Below, piece by piece: positions 42,988 to 52,108 of a DNA stretch of 64,000 nucleotides. Source of the DNA: Dokdonia sp. 4H-3-7-5 (GTDB lineage: Bacteria; Bacteroidota; Bacteroidia; Flavobacteriales; Flavobacteriaceae); the NCBI RefSeq assembly GCF_000212355.1, contig NC_015496.1:1116001-1180000 (forward strand). Direction: 5' to 3'. How positions within the stretch are numbered: the stretch's first letter is position 1; every line of letters begins with the position of its first letter. The translations under genes and the position numbers were made by a program. The notes beneath the pieces were generated by a model that worked only from the letters and a program-made list of their open reading frames with translations, made no database searches and was not told the DNA's origin.

Positions 42988-43779
42988 ATGTTTTTAAAAA
43001 AAATAATTATTCTATTATCTGTTTTTATCTCTAACACTTTATTTGCCCAAAACGAACTACATATCTTTGAATACGAAGCTCAGTATAACCTAGGCAAGTC
43101 CTTAATAAAGAAAGGGTACCTTTTTAAACATAATAACCAAGTACGGTATCAAACTAGTATTCCTATTTTTCTAGAAAACCTCCCCAAACTTAATCTAGAT
43201 ACCGCAGATGGAGTTCCAGAAATAAATATAAAGTTTGGTCACTCTAATGAGAACACTATTACCAATCTTGAAGATAAAGTTCTTCTTAACGTAAATTCAA
43301 TAGGTAATGATGTGTATGTAACTGAGGAAGTTATAAATCCAAACACTTGGATACCAACTGGTATTTCTAAAAACATAGCTGGTAGAAATTGTACTGAGTT
43401 TACAGCAACTTTTAGAGGGAGAGATTATAAAGCCTATGTGGACCTCTCTGTCCCTATTAACTACGGCCCATGGAAATTACAAGGGCTTCCAGGTCTCGTA
43501 GTTTACGCTGAGGCAGATGATGGAATTTTAAAATGGCAATTAACAACCATCACTAAGAAGAAGATAACAGAACTCTCATCTTTTATGCAAGAGCAAGATG
43601 CATTTATTACATCCCATGATGTTATTTCTTTAAAAGAATTTGTTTTACTAGATGATGCGTGGAGAGCAAATGGTTCTCCAGTAATTGCGTCTCGATTACC
43701 TAGAGAGTACAGACGCTCTGGTTCAAGAAGAGCAAGAAAAAGAGGTGGTAAAGAAATAGCTTATGAATGGGAAGAATAA
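42988..43779 (+). CDS. GLPGLI family secreted protein
   Basis: 263 residues. Signal peptide ending at FAQN (about residue 21). The diagnostic GLPGLVV motif sits at about 168-174 in a GPWKLQGLPGLVVYAE strand. The C-terminus is basic (RRSGSRRARKRGG). GLPGLI proteins are Bacteroidota-specific, of unknown function, and usually precede a TonB-dependent receptor-like gene, as here. It overlaps the next gene by 13 bases. The 220 AT-rich bases upstream contain no clear gene or hairpin. Confidence 0.88.
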   Translation: MFLKKIIILLSVFISNTLFAQNELHIFEYEAQYNLGKSLIKKGYLFKHNNQVRYQTSIPIFLENLPKLNLDTADGVPEINIKFGHSNENTITNLEDKVLLNVNSIGNDVYVTEEVINPNTWIPTGISKNIAGRNCTEFTATFRGRDYKAYVDLSVPINYGPWKLQGLPGLVVYAEADDGILKWQLTTITKKKITELSSFMQEQDAFITSHDVISLKEFVLLDDAWRANGSPVIASRLPREYRRSGSRRARKRGGKEIAYEWEE

Positions 43780-46424
43780 ATACTTTATTACTTCTAATAT
43801 TCATCCTTTGCACATCTATTACTTCTTTACAAGGACAAACACCTTTGAGAGGCAAGGTTATTGACACATCTGGTATAGCTATAAGTCAGGTAAATTTACT
43901 TCTATTTCAAAATGATAAAATCATTGGTTATACAAGTAGTGACCTTGAGGGTAGCTTTGCTCTTAGAATCCCTAGCTCTGGAGAGTATATTTTAAAAGCA
44001 ACCAGCTTAGGCTATAGCGCTTATAAAAAAGACTTAAGTATCACCGCTATAGAGACACTTCCTATTGAAATTTCTTTAATTCCGGAAACTACAAGTCTAG
44101 ATGAAGTTGTACTTAATGTAGAAAAGAATATAGAAGTACGTAATGACACCCTCATTTTTAAAGCAGATGCTTTTAAAAGAAAAAGCCAAATTGTTCTTGA
44201 AGATTTATTAAAGAATATACCTGGGATACAAGTGGGAGATAGTGGTAATATCACATTTCAAGGAAAAGCGATATCAAAGATAAAGATTGACAATGATGAC
44301 CTCTTCGGTCAAGGTTATAAAATTTTATCTAAAAACTTAAACTCAGAGGTAGTTGATAAAATAGAAATTCTACAAAATTACAACGATAGTAAAATTTTGA
44401 AACAGGTTCAGAAAAACGATGAAGTTGCCATTAACCTCACACTTAAAGACGATAGAAAAAGCAGTTTATTTGGTAACGTAGATGCAGGGGTAAGCTTACA
44501 GAGTCGATATAAAATCAAATCAAATACGATCTCATTACTAAACAGAAATAAGGCATATCTTTTTCAAGATCTAAATAATATAGGAGATGAAATAGCAGAC
44601 AATATTGATGGCATCTTATCGCCCTCTTCAAAAAATCGTCTGTATAATTTTGGTCCAAATGCAAATGCTACATTTTTTATTGATGTGGATAGAGTAAGAC
44701 CCACCCTTGACGATCGTATTTCAAATAGAAACAATGCTCAATTTTTATCTCTAGCAGATATTTACACCTTTTCAAAAGACCTTAAAGTTACCGTAAACGG
44801 AGTTCTTACCTATGATAAAAAACGCTATAATCAAGAAGAGTTTACTACATTTTTGGTGGAAAACCCATTTACACTAGAAGAAAGTTATGACATCCAACAA
44901 AAAGATAATCTAGCAGCTGGTAAGATAGCGCTAGATTATAACCGTAATAATGATGAAATACATTTTGATGCATTATACTATATAGGTAACCAGCGAATAA
45001 ATAATAATTTAATTCAAAATGAAATAAACATACGTGAACACCTTAAAAACAATGCCTCGGTGTTTCAATTACAAGGAAATTACACCAGAAGTATAGATAG
45101 CAATAAAGCTATTGTACTCACAAGCAAATATAAAAAAGACAGCAAGCCTCAAGAATATAATATAAGCTCAAATATATTTGGAGATTTTGTCACAGATAAT
45201 GAAACGGTCTTAGGGATTGGTGCTCAAAGTAAAGAAGTTTCCGAGTTTACTGGTGTTCAAGCTGCTTTTGTGATTAATACTGAGAAATCCAACTACGAAC
45301 TTGTTTTAGGACTGGACAGGCAAAGCCAACAATTGATTAGCGGTATAAATAGCGTTAATACTGCAGGTGAAGAACAAGCATCAGATGCTATTTTTAATAA
45401 TAATTTTACGCTAGAAAATAAGCAAACTTATGCAGGTCTAAGAGCAAGCTATAATTTAGATAAAGTAGACATTCAATTCTCTATAGATGCTTCTTTCAAG
45501 AAAACCACTCAAAAAGACAATGCAAATTCAACGACACAGCATTTCTTTCAGATAAATCCCTTTTTGAAAGTAGATCTTACTCCTATCAAAAATCACAAAT
45601 TTGAAACAGTACTCGCAATTAATCAAAACACAGCTAGCTTAGGGAATTTATATACTGGTTATATCCTGAGAAATTATCGTGCTTTCATTCAAGGAAATGC
45701 AAATAATGATATTATCAACACTTTTAGGTCAAGTCTAAAATATACATACGGTAATTGGACTGATAGGTTTACGGCATCTGCCATTGCAGATTATAGTAAC
45801 ACTAAAAATTTCTACTCGGTAGACGCTTTACTCTCTCCTCAATTTAATACCGTAACTGCTACATCTGGACAGAAATCTGAACAATTTAAAGCAGAGGTTC
45901 ATACTGATTACTTTTTAAAGTTTATGAAAACTAACCTCAAGCTTAACGGGCAGTTTTTGAGAAATAATTATAACGACATTATCAATAATCAAGAAAGAAG
46001 TGTGACTTCTAATCAGTTGGGCTATGGGTTCTCTTTAAGGTCAGATTTCAATAGTATTTTTAATTATAACCTTGGCGTCAACTGGATTAAGACTGCATTT
46101 GACATAGGTACATTCAATAATAGCGTGACTAATAACAAAATGTTCTTAGACATTGATCTGAATATAAATGACAAGTTTAACATGTATTTCAAGAATGAAA
46201 AGTACTTCTTTGGAAACCTGCCTCGTGATTCTAACTTTTACTTTAGTAGTATAGAGGCAGATTATGATATCATTCCAAAAACTTTAAGAGCTCACGGGAG
46301 AATTCATAACTTATTTGATAGTGACTCATTCAATATTTCATCACTTACCGGAGTATCCACTTTCACATCTCAAACCCAACTTATAGGGCGATATGTAATG
46401 CTAGGTCTTGATTATAGGTTTTGA
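43767..46424 (+). CDS. TonB-dependent receptor-like outer-membrane protein (GLPGLI partner)
   Basis: 885 residues. Signal peptide (LLLLIFILCTSITSLQGQ), then a carboxypeptidase-regulatory-like beta domain (LRGKVIDTSGIAISQVNLLL) at about 25-110, a plug-like region with LDEVVLNVEKNIEVRNDTLI, and a long C-terminal barrel ending in an aromatic residue (MLGLDYRF). Many paralogues of this kind exist in flavobacteria and most have no known ligand. Coupled by overlap to the GLPGLI gene. AT-rich. Confidence 0.88.
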   Translation: MGRINTLLLLIFILCTSITSLQGQTPLRGKVIDTSGIAISQVNLLLFQNDKIIGYTSSDLEGSFALRIPSSGEYILKATSLGYSAYKKDLSITAIETLPIEISLIPETTSLDEVVLNVEKNIEVRNDTLIFKADAFKRKSQIVLEDLLKNIPGIQVGDSGNITFQGKAISKIKIDNDDLFGQGYKILSKNLNSEVVDKIEILQNYNDSKILKQVQKNDEVAINLTLKDDRKSSLFGNVDAGVSLQSRYKIKSNTISLLNRNKAYLFQDLNNIGDEIADNIDGILSPSSKNRLYNFGPNANATFFIDVDRVRPTLDDRISNRNNAQFLSLADIYTFSKDLKVTVNGVLTYDKKRYNQEEFTTFLVENPFTLEESYDIQQKDNLAAGKIALDYNRNNDEIHFDALYYIGNQRINNNLIQNEINIREHLKNNASVFQLQGNYTRSIDSNKAIVLTSKYKKDSKPQEYNISSNIFGDFVTDNETVLGIGAQSKEVSEFTGVQAAFVINTEKSNYELVLGLDRQSQQLISGINSVNTAGEEQASDAIFNNNFTLENKQTYAGLRASYNLDKVDIQFSIDASFKKTTQKDNANSTTQHFFQINPFLKVDLTPIKNHKFETVLAINQNTASLGNLYTGYILRNYRAFIQGNANNDIINTFRSSLKYTYGNWTDRFTASAIADYSNTKNFYSVDALLSPQFNTVTATSGQKSEQFKAEVHTDYFLKFMKTNLKLNGQFLRNNYNDIINNQERSVTSNQLGYGFSLRSDFNSIFNYNLGVNWIKTAFDIGTFNNSVTNNKMFLDIDLNINDKFNMYFKNEKYFFGNLPRDSNFYFSSIEADYDIIPKTLRAHGRIHNLFDSDSFNISSLTGVSTFTSQTQLIGRYVMLGLDYRF

Positions 46425-46593
46425 TATATTTCATAATGGATTCTCAACATTTCTAAGTAAACCTCTTTTATTTCTCATAACCTTTCCATCATCTAATATA
46501 GAGATACGCGGGTTTACAATTCCCAGTTATGTCTCAAGGCATGACAGACTATAATTATTATTAATCAAAAATGAATGTTACTTAATTTTTTCA

Positions 46594-46609
46594 CGCTTTC
46601 GCGAAAGCG
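46594..46609. repeat. Dispersed palindrome CGCTTTCGCGAAAGCG, intergenic
   Basis: Full form, six bases past the stop of the DUF2490 gene; no U-run on either strand. The rest of the 190-base gap shows no gene. Confidence 0.9.
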
Positions 46610-46614
46610 CAATC

Positions 46615-47301
46615 CTACAAACTCAAGTAATATCCCAGATTTATCCAGAATCGATGATTTGCAGTAGCTTTAAGAAATGAATCCATACGGTAGTCTACGC
46701 CAATCTCTAGTTTATTTGCATCGTTTAGATAATAACCCAAAGTAGGCACAAACCTTACCTCGAGATCTGTTGCATCGCCTTGAATGGAATATACATACTC
46801 GTTCCCTAGTTTTAAATACACTTCTCCTGGGTCTATAAACTCACCATTGAGCGATATATCTGAAGATAGTCTGTACCGCGCTCTAAACTCAACTTTTTGC
46901 CTAGCGTTAAATGTTTGATCTGTACGTAAGCGATGTCCCAAACGAAAACCAAAATAAGGGACGGTAAATGAGTACTGTTGTATCGCACGGTGTATAAGAT
47001 CCTTGTCACGAAAACGAGCCAAATATCCTATCCCCACTTTTGCATCTACTCCCACAGTGCGCGTGGCAACCGTGGTGACATCTAGCAAGGAGTAAAATAC
47101 ATCTGTATTATTATTGCCTTTAAAATCTCCTTCACTTACTTCAAAACGTGGCGCGAATTCTACATTAATATTCCACAGCTCATTAATTTTTGTACCTATA
47201 TTTACTTCGGGGAGTATGCCAACTTCATACAGCGATTGCCCGTAAAGCAAGGTGCTTACAGAAAACATTAGGATAAAGAATGTGAATTTAAACATAGTCA
47301 A
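46615..47301 (-). CDS. DUF2490 family outer-membrane beta-barrel-like protein
   Basis: 228 residues. Signal peptide ending near GQS (about residue 22). The rest is a succession of amphipathic beta strands (FRLGHRLRTDQTF, KVEFRARYRLSSDI, LEIGVDYRMDS) ending in WINLGYYLSL with a C-terminal aromatic-rich strand typical of outer-membrane barrels. Function unknown. Last gene of a minus-strand unit with a PepSY-like protein, a 50-residue protein and mfd; it overlaps the preceding gene by four bases. Confidence 0.8.
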   Translation of the reverse strand: MTMFKFTFFILMFSVSTLLYGQSLYEVGILPEVNIGTKINELWNINVEFAPRFEVSEGDFKGNNNTDVFYSLLDVTTVATRTVGVDAKVGIGYLARFRDKDLIHRAIQQYSFTVPYFGFRLGHRLRTDQTFNARQKVEFRARYRLSSDISLNGEFIDPGEVYLKLGNEYVYSIQGDATDLEVRFVPTLGYYLNDANKLEIGVDYRMDSFLKATANHRFWINLGYYLSL

Positions 47302-47897
47302 AAGCGAAGAATATTATCACGTCGTATGCTTACTTGAGACCTACTTATGAAGGCTCCTTTCTCGTTAAAAAGAACTTCATAACGCTTTGATTTTTTACCA
47401 GAATTACGTGTTTTTACAACGACCTCGTAATGCGGAATAAGTGATGAGGATACGAGATTTTTTGCAGTCCTATTTATTATTTCTTTTACCGTATTATTAT
47501 ACTGCGCTTGTATTTTCTCTACTTTAAAATAATCAAACTCTTGCGTGAAATAGCTGGTTATCTCTTGTTTTGTCTCTTCAGGTAATTCTCCTAACCCAAT
47601 AACGATTTCTATATCTTCTAAAACTCCATCTGTAGTAAATTCTACACTATGACGCTGTCCTTTGTATCTAAATTTTGCTTCAAGACTAGCGCCATCATCA
47701 CCTACTTCTTGTAGCCATTTTACAGAACGATTTATATGGAAGGTGGCAATAAAGTCTTTTGCCTTTTGTGGTACAATCTCAGGTTTAATTCGATATTCTC
47801 TTTCCGTTTTTACAGATTCTTGCGCTTGCGCACGACTCAGTGATGTCTGTAGCAAGACACAAATACACAATAAGGAAAAGAAATATTTAGTCTGCAC
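47298..47897 (-). CDS. Secreted PepSY-like (BLIP-like) protein
   Basis: 199 residues, signal peptide about 1-25 (ICVLLQTSLSRAQAQ). Two similar alpha-beta modules: one with KAKDFIATFHINRSVKWLQE and EAKFRYKGQRHSVEFTTDGVL, the second with ITSYFTQEFDYFKVEKIQAQY. They resemble putative beta-lactamase-inhibitor-like PepSY domains of Bacteroidota. Function unknown. Overlaps both neighbours by a few bases and lies downstream of mfd. Confidence 0.72.
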   Translation of the reverse strand: MQTKYFFSLLCICVLLQTSLSRAQAQESVKTEREYRIKPEIVPQKAKDFIATFHINRSVKWLQEVGDDGASLEAKFRYKGQRHSVEFTTDGVLEDIEIVIGLGELPEETKQEITSYFTQEFDYFKVEKIQAQYNNTVKEIINRTAKNLVSSSLIPHYEVVVKTRNSGKKSKRYEVLFNEKGAFISRSQVSIRRDNILRF

Positions 47898-48039
47898 GAT
47901 CTCCCTTTTTTGAATTAAATAGCCACCCTAATGGCAACCAGACTACAAAGAATAGAAACTTCCCAGTTACCAAGCCTACAATGGTAATAATTGCAGCGAT
48001 TACCGCTAGTGTTGATTTCCAAGATTTACTCGCCATCAT
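47887..48039 (-). CDS. 50-residue membrane protein between mfd and the PepSY-like gene
   Basis: Minus-strand frame from the ATG at 48039 (a second ATG follows at 48036) to a TAA at 47887. It starts inside the last codons of mfd and ends 11 bases into the next gene, so all three are translationally overlapped. About residues 9-42 are strongly hydrophobic in two stretches (LAVIAAIITIVGLVTGKFLF and FVVWLPLGWLF) with a charged NSKKGDRAD tail. No family recognised. The overlaps and the clean membrane pattern support a real gene. Confidence 0.6.
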   Translation of the reverse strand: MMASKSWKSTLAVIAAIITIVGLVTGKFLFFVVWLPLGWLFNSKKGDRAD

Positions 48040-51000
48040 CCATAGGCAGCTCTGCTGCTTTTTTCTTGGTGCTTTCTGGCATTAATGGTCGTAGTAATGC
48101 TACCACATCATTCACTGTCTTAGCATCGTCAGATTTTAGGAGTAATCGCAATCCTTTAGATAGCTTTTTCTCTTTTATCCCTATGCGATATGCGTTTTCT
48201 TGTACAAACTTAAGAACACGACCAAATGCTGGACTTTGATAGAAAGCACTCTGCTGGTCTGCAATGAAAAAGCCGGTGAGTTTTCCATTTTTGAGAACCA
48301 CTTTCTCAAGGCCTATTTTAGTCGCTACCCACTTGATACGCACAGAATCCAATAAATCTTCAGCTTCTTCTGGTAATGGTCCAAAACGGTCTACGAGTTG
48401 GCGTTCAAAATCGTCTAGTTGCTCCTCTGTTTTTACATTATTGAGCTGTGTGTATAAGTTTAAGCGTTCAGTGATATTGTTGACGTAGTCATCTGGAAAT
48501 AGAAGACTAAAGTCAGTATCAATCACTGTGTCTTTTACATAATCTTTTTCTGCTTTCGCGAAAGCGGGATCATCATTATACAACTCTGAAAATTCATCTT
48601 CCTTAAGCTCATCAATGGCTTCATTTAGGATTTTTTGATATGTATCAAACCCTATCTCATTGATGAATCCGCTCTGTTCTCCTCCTAATAAATCTCCAGC
48701 ACCACGTATCTCAAGATCCTTCATGGCGATGTTGAAACCACTACCTAAAACAGAAAATTGCTCCAGCGCCTGGATGCGCTTACGAGCATCATCTGTCATA
48801 GCACTGTATGGAGGAGTAATAAAGTAACAAAACGCTTTCTTGTTGCTACGTCCCACACGACCTCGCATCTGGTGGAGGTCTGACAGTCCAAAATTATTTG
48901 CGTTATTTATAAAAATCGTATTTGCATTAGGCACATCAAGTCCGCTCTCAATAATAGTGGTAGACACCAGTACATCAAACTCACCGTTCATGAACGATAA
49001 CATCTTTGCTTCAAGTGTTTTCCCTTCCATTTGCCCGTGACCTATACCCACTTTTGCATCGGGTACAAGACGCTGAATAAGACCCGCAACTTCCTTAATA
49101 TTCTCGATACGGTTATGGATAAAGAATACTTGGCCGCCACGCTGTATTTCATACTGCACCGCATCTCGTATCACCTCCTCAGAGAAGCGCACTACATTAC
49201 TTTCTATAGGATATCTATTAGGTGGCGCCGTATTTATGGTACTTAAATCCCTTGCTGCCATGAGTGAGAACTGCAGTGTTCTTGGGATAGGAGTTGCTGT
49301 AAGCGTGAGTGTATCTACGGTTTCAGAGATGGTTTTGAGCTTATCTTTTACCGCAACGCCAAATTTTTGTTCCTCATCAATAACGAGAAGTCCTAGGTCT
49401 TTAAAGTTTACATTTTTACTCGTAAGCTGGTGCGTACCTATCACAATATCGATTGCCCCACTTTCTAATCCTGCTAGCACTTCGCGCTTTTCTTTTGCTG
49501 TTCTAAAACGGTTGAGATAGTCAATTTTTACAGGAAAATCTTTGAGACGCTCCTTAAATGTTCGTGCATGTTGATAGGCTAGAATCGTTGTAGGTACAAG
49601 TACAGCAACTTGCTTACCACCATCAACCGCTTTAAACGCGGCGCGAATGGCAACCTCTGTTTTACCAAAACCTACATCCCCACACACTAAGCGATCCATA
49701 GGACGCTCACTTTCCATATCACGCTTTACATCTTCGGTAGCGCTACTTTGATCTGGTGTGTCCTCATAAATAAAACTAGCTTCTAATTCATGCTGCATGT
49801 GCGTATCTGGCCCAAAGGCATAGCCTTTTTGAAGTCTACGTTTTGCATATAATTTAATGAGGTTAAACGCAACGTGCTTCACTCTAGACTTGGTCTTTGC
49901 CTTAAGCTTTTTCCATGCCTGGCTACCTAGTTTATAAATTTGTGGCGGCTTGCCATCTTTACCGTTATACTTTGTAATTTTATGTAGCGAGTGAATACTG
50001 AGGTATAAAATATCTCGCTCTCCGTAGATCAATTTGATTGCTTCTTGCGGCTTCCCTTCTACATCAATCTTCTGTAATCCACCAAATTTTCCAATCCCGT
50101 GATCAATATGCGTCACATAATCACCTACGGAGAGATGGCTCAATTCCTTAAGCGTAATGGATTGCTTTTTTGCATACCCATTCTTAAGATTAAACTTGTG
50201 ATAACGCTCAAAAATCTGGTGATCTGTATAGATCGCTATCTTCTGCTCATCATCTATAAATCCCTGATATAATGACAGTACCACTGTTTCATATTGCTTT
50301 ACAATCGCATCTGCATCGTCAAAAATGTCATGAAAACGCTTTGCCGCTTGCTCCGTCACACAGGCAATATAGTTCTTATAACCCTTTGCGGAGTTTTCAT
50401 TCAAGTTTGCAATCAATAAGTCAAACTGCTTATTAAAAGAAGGTTGTGGTTGTTGCTCAAAATTGATTGTAGTATCAGCTATCGCACCATCTATTTTTGA
50501 GGTGAGATCTACTGTGGCAAACGTATCTAGCTGCTGCTGTAATGCAGCTCCATGCATAAAAAGCTCCTCTGGTGAGTTGCGCTTTATCTCTGAGTCAAGG
50601 TTAGAAAATGCTTCTTCCGCTTTCGCGAAATTTTTATCAGTACGATCTACAAGAAGTGATCTGTTTTTTATAAAAACTACCGTTTTAGGCGAGATATACT
50701 CTAGAAAACTCTGGCGTACTTCTGTTAATGCCTTGTTCTCAACATTAGGCATCACCGAAATCTTTTTCACCTGCCCAGTTGAGAGTTGGCTCTCCACATC
50801 AAACGTCCTTATACTATCTACCTCATCACCAAAAAACTCAATACGATACGGCTCATCATGAGAAAACGAAAATACATCTACAATCCCTCCACGTACCGAA
50901 AATTCTCCCGGCTCTGTAACAAAATCAACACGTTTAAATTTATATTCAAACAGCATCTCATTTACAAAATCCAGCGACAGTTGATCACTCACTGCTATTT

Positions 51001-51439
51001 TAAGCGTCTGTCTATCTAGTTCTTTACGAGTAACTACTTTTTCAAAAAGCGCATCTGGATAGGTAACTAGCAATGCTGGCTTGCGACGAGAGTTTATTCT
51101 GTTTAAAACCTCTGCCCTCAGCAGGATATTTGCGTTGTCTATTTCTTCTATCTGGTAAGGTCTTCTATAGCTGCCAGGGTAAAAAAGCACATTTGCCTCT
51201 TTACGTAGCTGCTCTAGATCATTAAGAAAATAAGCAGCTTCTTCCTTATCGTTTAAGATAATGAGAAAAGGACTTTCGGCGGATTCAAAAGCACTGCTTA
51301 TGGTAAAAGATAGTGCAGATCCTACGAGACCTTTTGCTTGAATATTTTTATTGTTTTCTTGGGAATGGGAAATAGCTTCCCTTAGTTTCTGCAGTTGCAG
51401 AGACTGTGCAAAGTGTTGCGAGAGTTCGTTTTTACTCAA
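48026..51439 (-). CDS. mfd: Transcription-repair coupling factor Mfd
   Basis: 1137 residues, standard. UvrB-like N-terminal region, the RNA polymerase interaction domain near 440-500 (LSVGDYVTHIDHGIGKFGGL), SF2 helicase motor with GDVGFGKTEVA, DEEQKFGV and RGRVGRSNKKAFCYF, and a C-terminal TRCF domain. It removes stalled RNA polymerase at lesions and recruits UvrA. The start is TTG at 51439, supported by a -7 element ending 17 bases upstream. Two palindromes code FAKAE and AFAKA within the gene. Confidence 0.96.
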   Translation of the reverse strand: MSKNELSQHFAQSLQLQKLREAISHSQENNKNIQAKGLVGSALSFTISSAFESAESPFLIILNDKEEAAYFLNDLEQLRKEANVLFYPGSYRRPYQIEEIDNANILLRAEVLNRINSRRKPALLVTYPDALFEKVVTRKELDRQTLKIAVSDQLSLDFVNEMLFEYKFKRVDFVTEPGEFSVRGGIVDVFSFSHDEPYRIEFFGDEVDSIRTFDVESQLSTGQVKKISVMPNVENKALTEVRQSFLEYISPKTVVFIKNRSLLVDRTDKNFAKAEEAFSNLDSEIKRNSPEELFMHGAALQQQLDTFATVDLTSKIDGAIADTTINFEQQPQPSFNKQFDLLIANLNENSAKGYKNYIACVTEQAAKRFHDIFDDADAIVKQYETVVLSLYQGFIDDEQKIAIYTDHQIFERYHKFNLKNGYAKKQSITLKELSHLSVGDYVTHIDHGIGKFGGLQKIDVEGKPQEAIKLIYGERDILYLSIHSLHKITKYNGKDGKPPQIYKLGSQAWKKLKAKTKSRVKHVAFNLIKLYAKRRLQKGYAFGPDTHMQHELEASFIYEDTPDQSSATEDVKRDMESERPMDRLVCGDVGFGKTEVAIRAAFKAVDGGKQVAVLVPTTILAYQHARTFKERLKDFPVKIDYLNRFRTAKEKREVLAGLESGAIDIVIGTHQLTSKNVNFKDLGLLVIDEEQKFGVAVKDKLKTISETVDTLTLTATPIPRTLQFSLMAARDLSTINTAPPNRYPIESNVVRFSEEVIRDAVQYEIQRGGQVFFIHNRIENIKEVAGLIQRLVPDAKVGIGHGQMEGKTLEAKMLSFMNGEFDVLVSTTIIESGLDVPNANTIFINNANNFGLSDLHQMRGRVGRSNKKAFCYFITPPYSAMTDDARKRIQALEQFSVLGSGFNIAMKDLEIRGAGDLLGGEQSGFINEIGFDTYQKILNEAIDELKEDEFSELYNDDPAFAKAEKDYVKDTVIDTDFSLLFPDDYVNNITERLNLYTQLNNVKTEEQLDDFERQLVDRFGPLPEEAEDLLDSVRIKWVATKIGLEKVVLKNGKLTGFFIADQQSAFYQSPAFGRVLKFVQENAYRIGIKEKKLSKGLRLLLKSDDAKTVNDVVALLRPLMPESTKKKAAELPMDDGE
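48552..48566. repeat. Dispersed palindrome GCTTTCGCGAAAGCG
   Basis: In mfd, translated AFAKA near residue 960. Confidence 0.9.
50618..50630. repeat. Dispersed palindrome, partial (CGCTTTCGCGAAA)
   Basis: Second mfd copy; one outer arm lost, read as FAKA within NFAKAEEAF. Confidence 0.85.
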
Positions 51440-51455
51440 GTAATTAGATTTTTTA

Positions 51456-51463
51456 CAAAGATA
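51456..51463 (-). promoter_or_regulatory. -7 element TATCTTTG for mfd
   Basis: Perfect TANNTTTG. The palindrome at 51476-51490 falls on the -33 position, and TTCG at -33 spacing is part of it. Predicted leader of about 10 bases before the TTG start. Confidence 0.6.
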
Positions 51464-51475
51464 CGGAGTGTGGCA

Positions 51476-51490
51476 GCTTTCGCGAAAGCG
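51476..51490. repeat. Dispersed palindrome GCTTTCGCGAAAGCG, in the mfd promoter region
   Basis: Intergenic copy between mfd and the DoxX gene, overlapping the -33 region of mfd. Confidence 0.9.
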
Positions 51491-51551
51491 TTATTTACTT
51501 TTTACCATTTTCATAACACTAAGCTACCTCAAGGTTCTATAATTTTAAATC

Positions 51552-51986
51552 ATGAAAAACTGGACCGATAATCAGCTAGCATTTGTAATCGCGCGTATTA
51601 CTATAGGTATTAATTTCTTATTGCATGGTGTAGTGCGACTTCCTAAAATGGAAGGTTTTGCTAGCGGACTATCAAAAGGTTTTGAAGGAACTATGTTACC
51701 ACCTGCACTTGTGGAGCCTATCGCTTTTGGACTTCCTATTGTAGAGCTTGTTCTAGGTGTGCTACTCATCATAGGTTTTAAGACACGACTTGCTGCGGCA
51801 TTGAGTTTCATATTAATCACATTATTAATGGCGGGTACTTCTTTTAAAGAAGACTGGGATCTTGTAGGCTCACAAATGATTTATGTGATTTTCTTCTTCA
51901 TCTTTATTAAAAATTTACGCCATAATACCTTTACAATAGACGGTACATCAAAGACGGTAGTAGACGGATTTACAGGCCAAGAGTAA
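51552..51986 (+). CDS. DoxX-family membrane protein
   Basis: 144 residues with four membrane helices, opening ITIGINFLLHGVVRLPKMEG and containing the GLPIVELVLGVLLIIGFKTRLAA segment of the DoxX/DoxD-like family. Such proteins are linked to thiol or quinone redox processes, but most lack a known substrate. It is divergent from mfd and 120 bases upstream of a disulfide-reductase-like gene in the same direction, which fits a redox theme. Confidence 0.85.
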   Translation: MKNWTDNQLAFVIARITIGINFLLHGVVRLPKMEGFASGLSKGFEGTMLPPALVEPIAFGLPIVELVLGVLLIIGFKTRLAAALSFILITLLMAGTSFKEDWDLVGSQMIYVIFFFIFIKNLRHNTFTIDGTSKTVVDGFTGQE

Positions 51987-52020
51987 CTACAACTTTACTG
52001 GTTTTTAATGGTGAACAATA

Positions 52021-52036
52021 CGCTTTCGCCAAAGCG
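52021..52036. repeat. Degenerate palindrome (CGCTTTCGCCAAAGCG), intergenic
   Basis: One mismatch (C for G) in the core, between the DoxX and oxidoreductase genes. Confidence 0.6.
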
Positions 52037-52108
52037 TAACTAACATTTTACCATTTTCATAACAGCAACAAAAGTGCATGCTCCCTACCTTTATAAAAAA
52101 AGAAAAGG

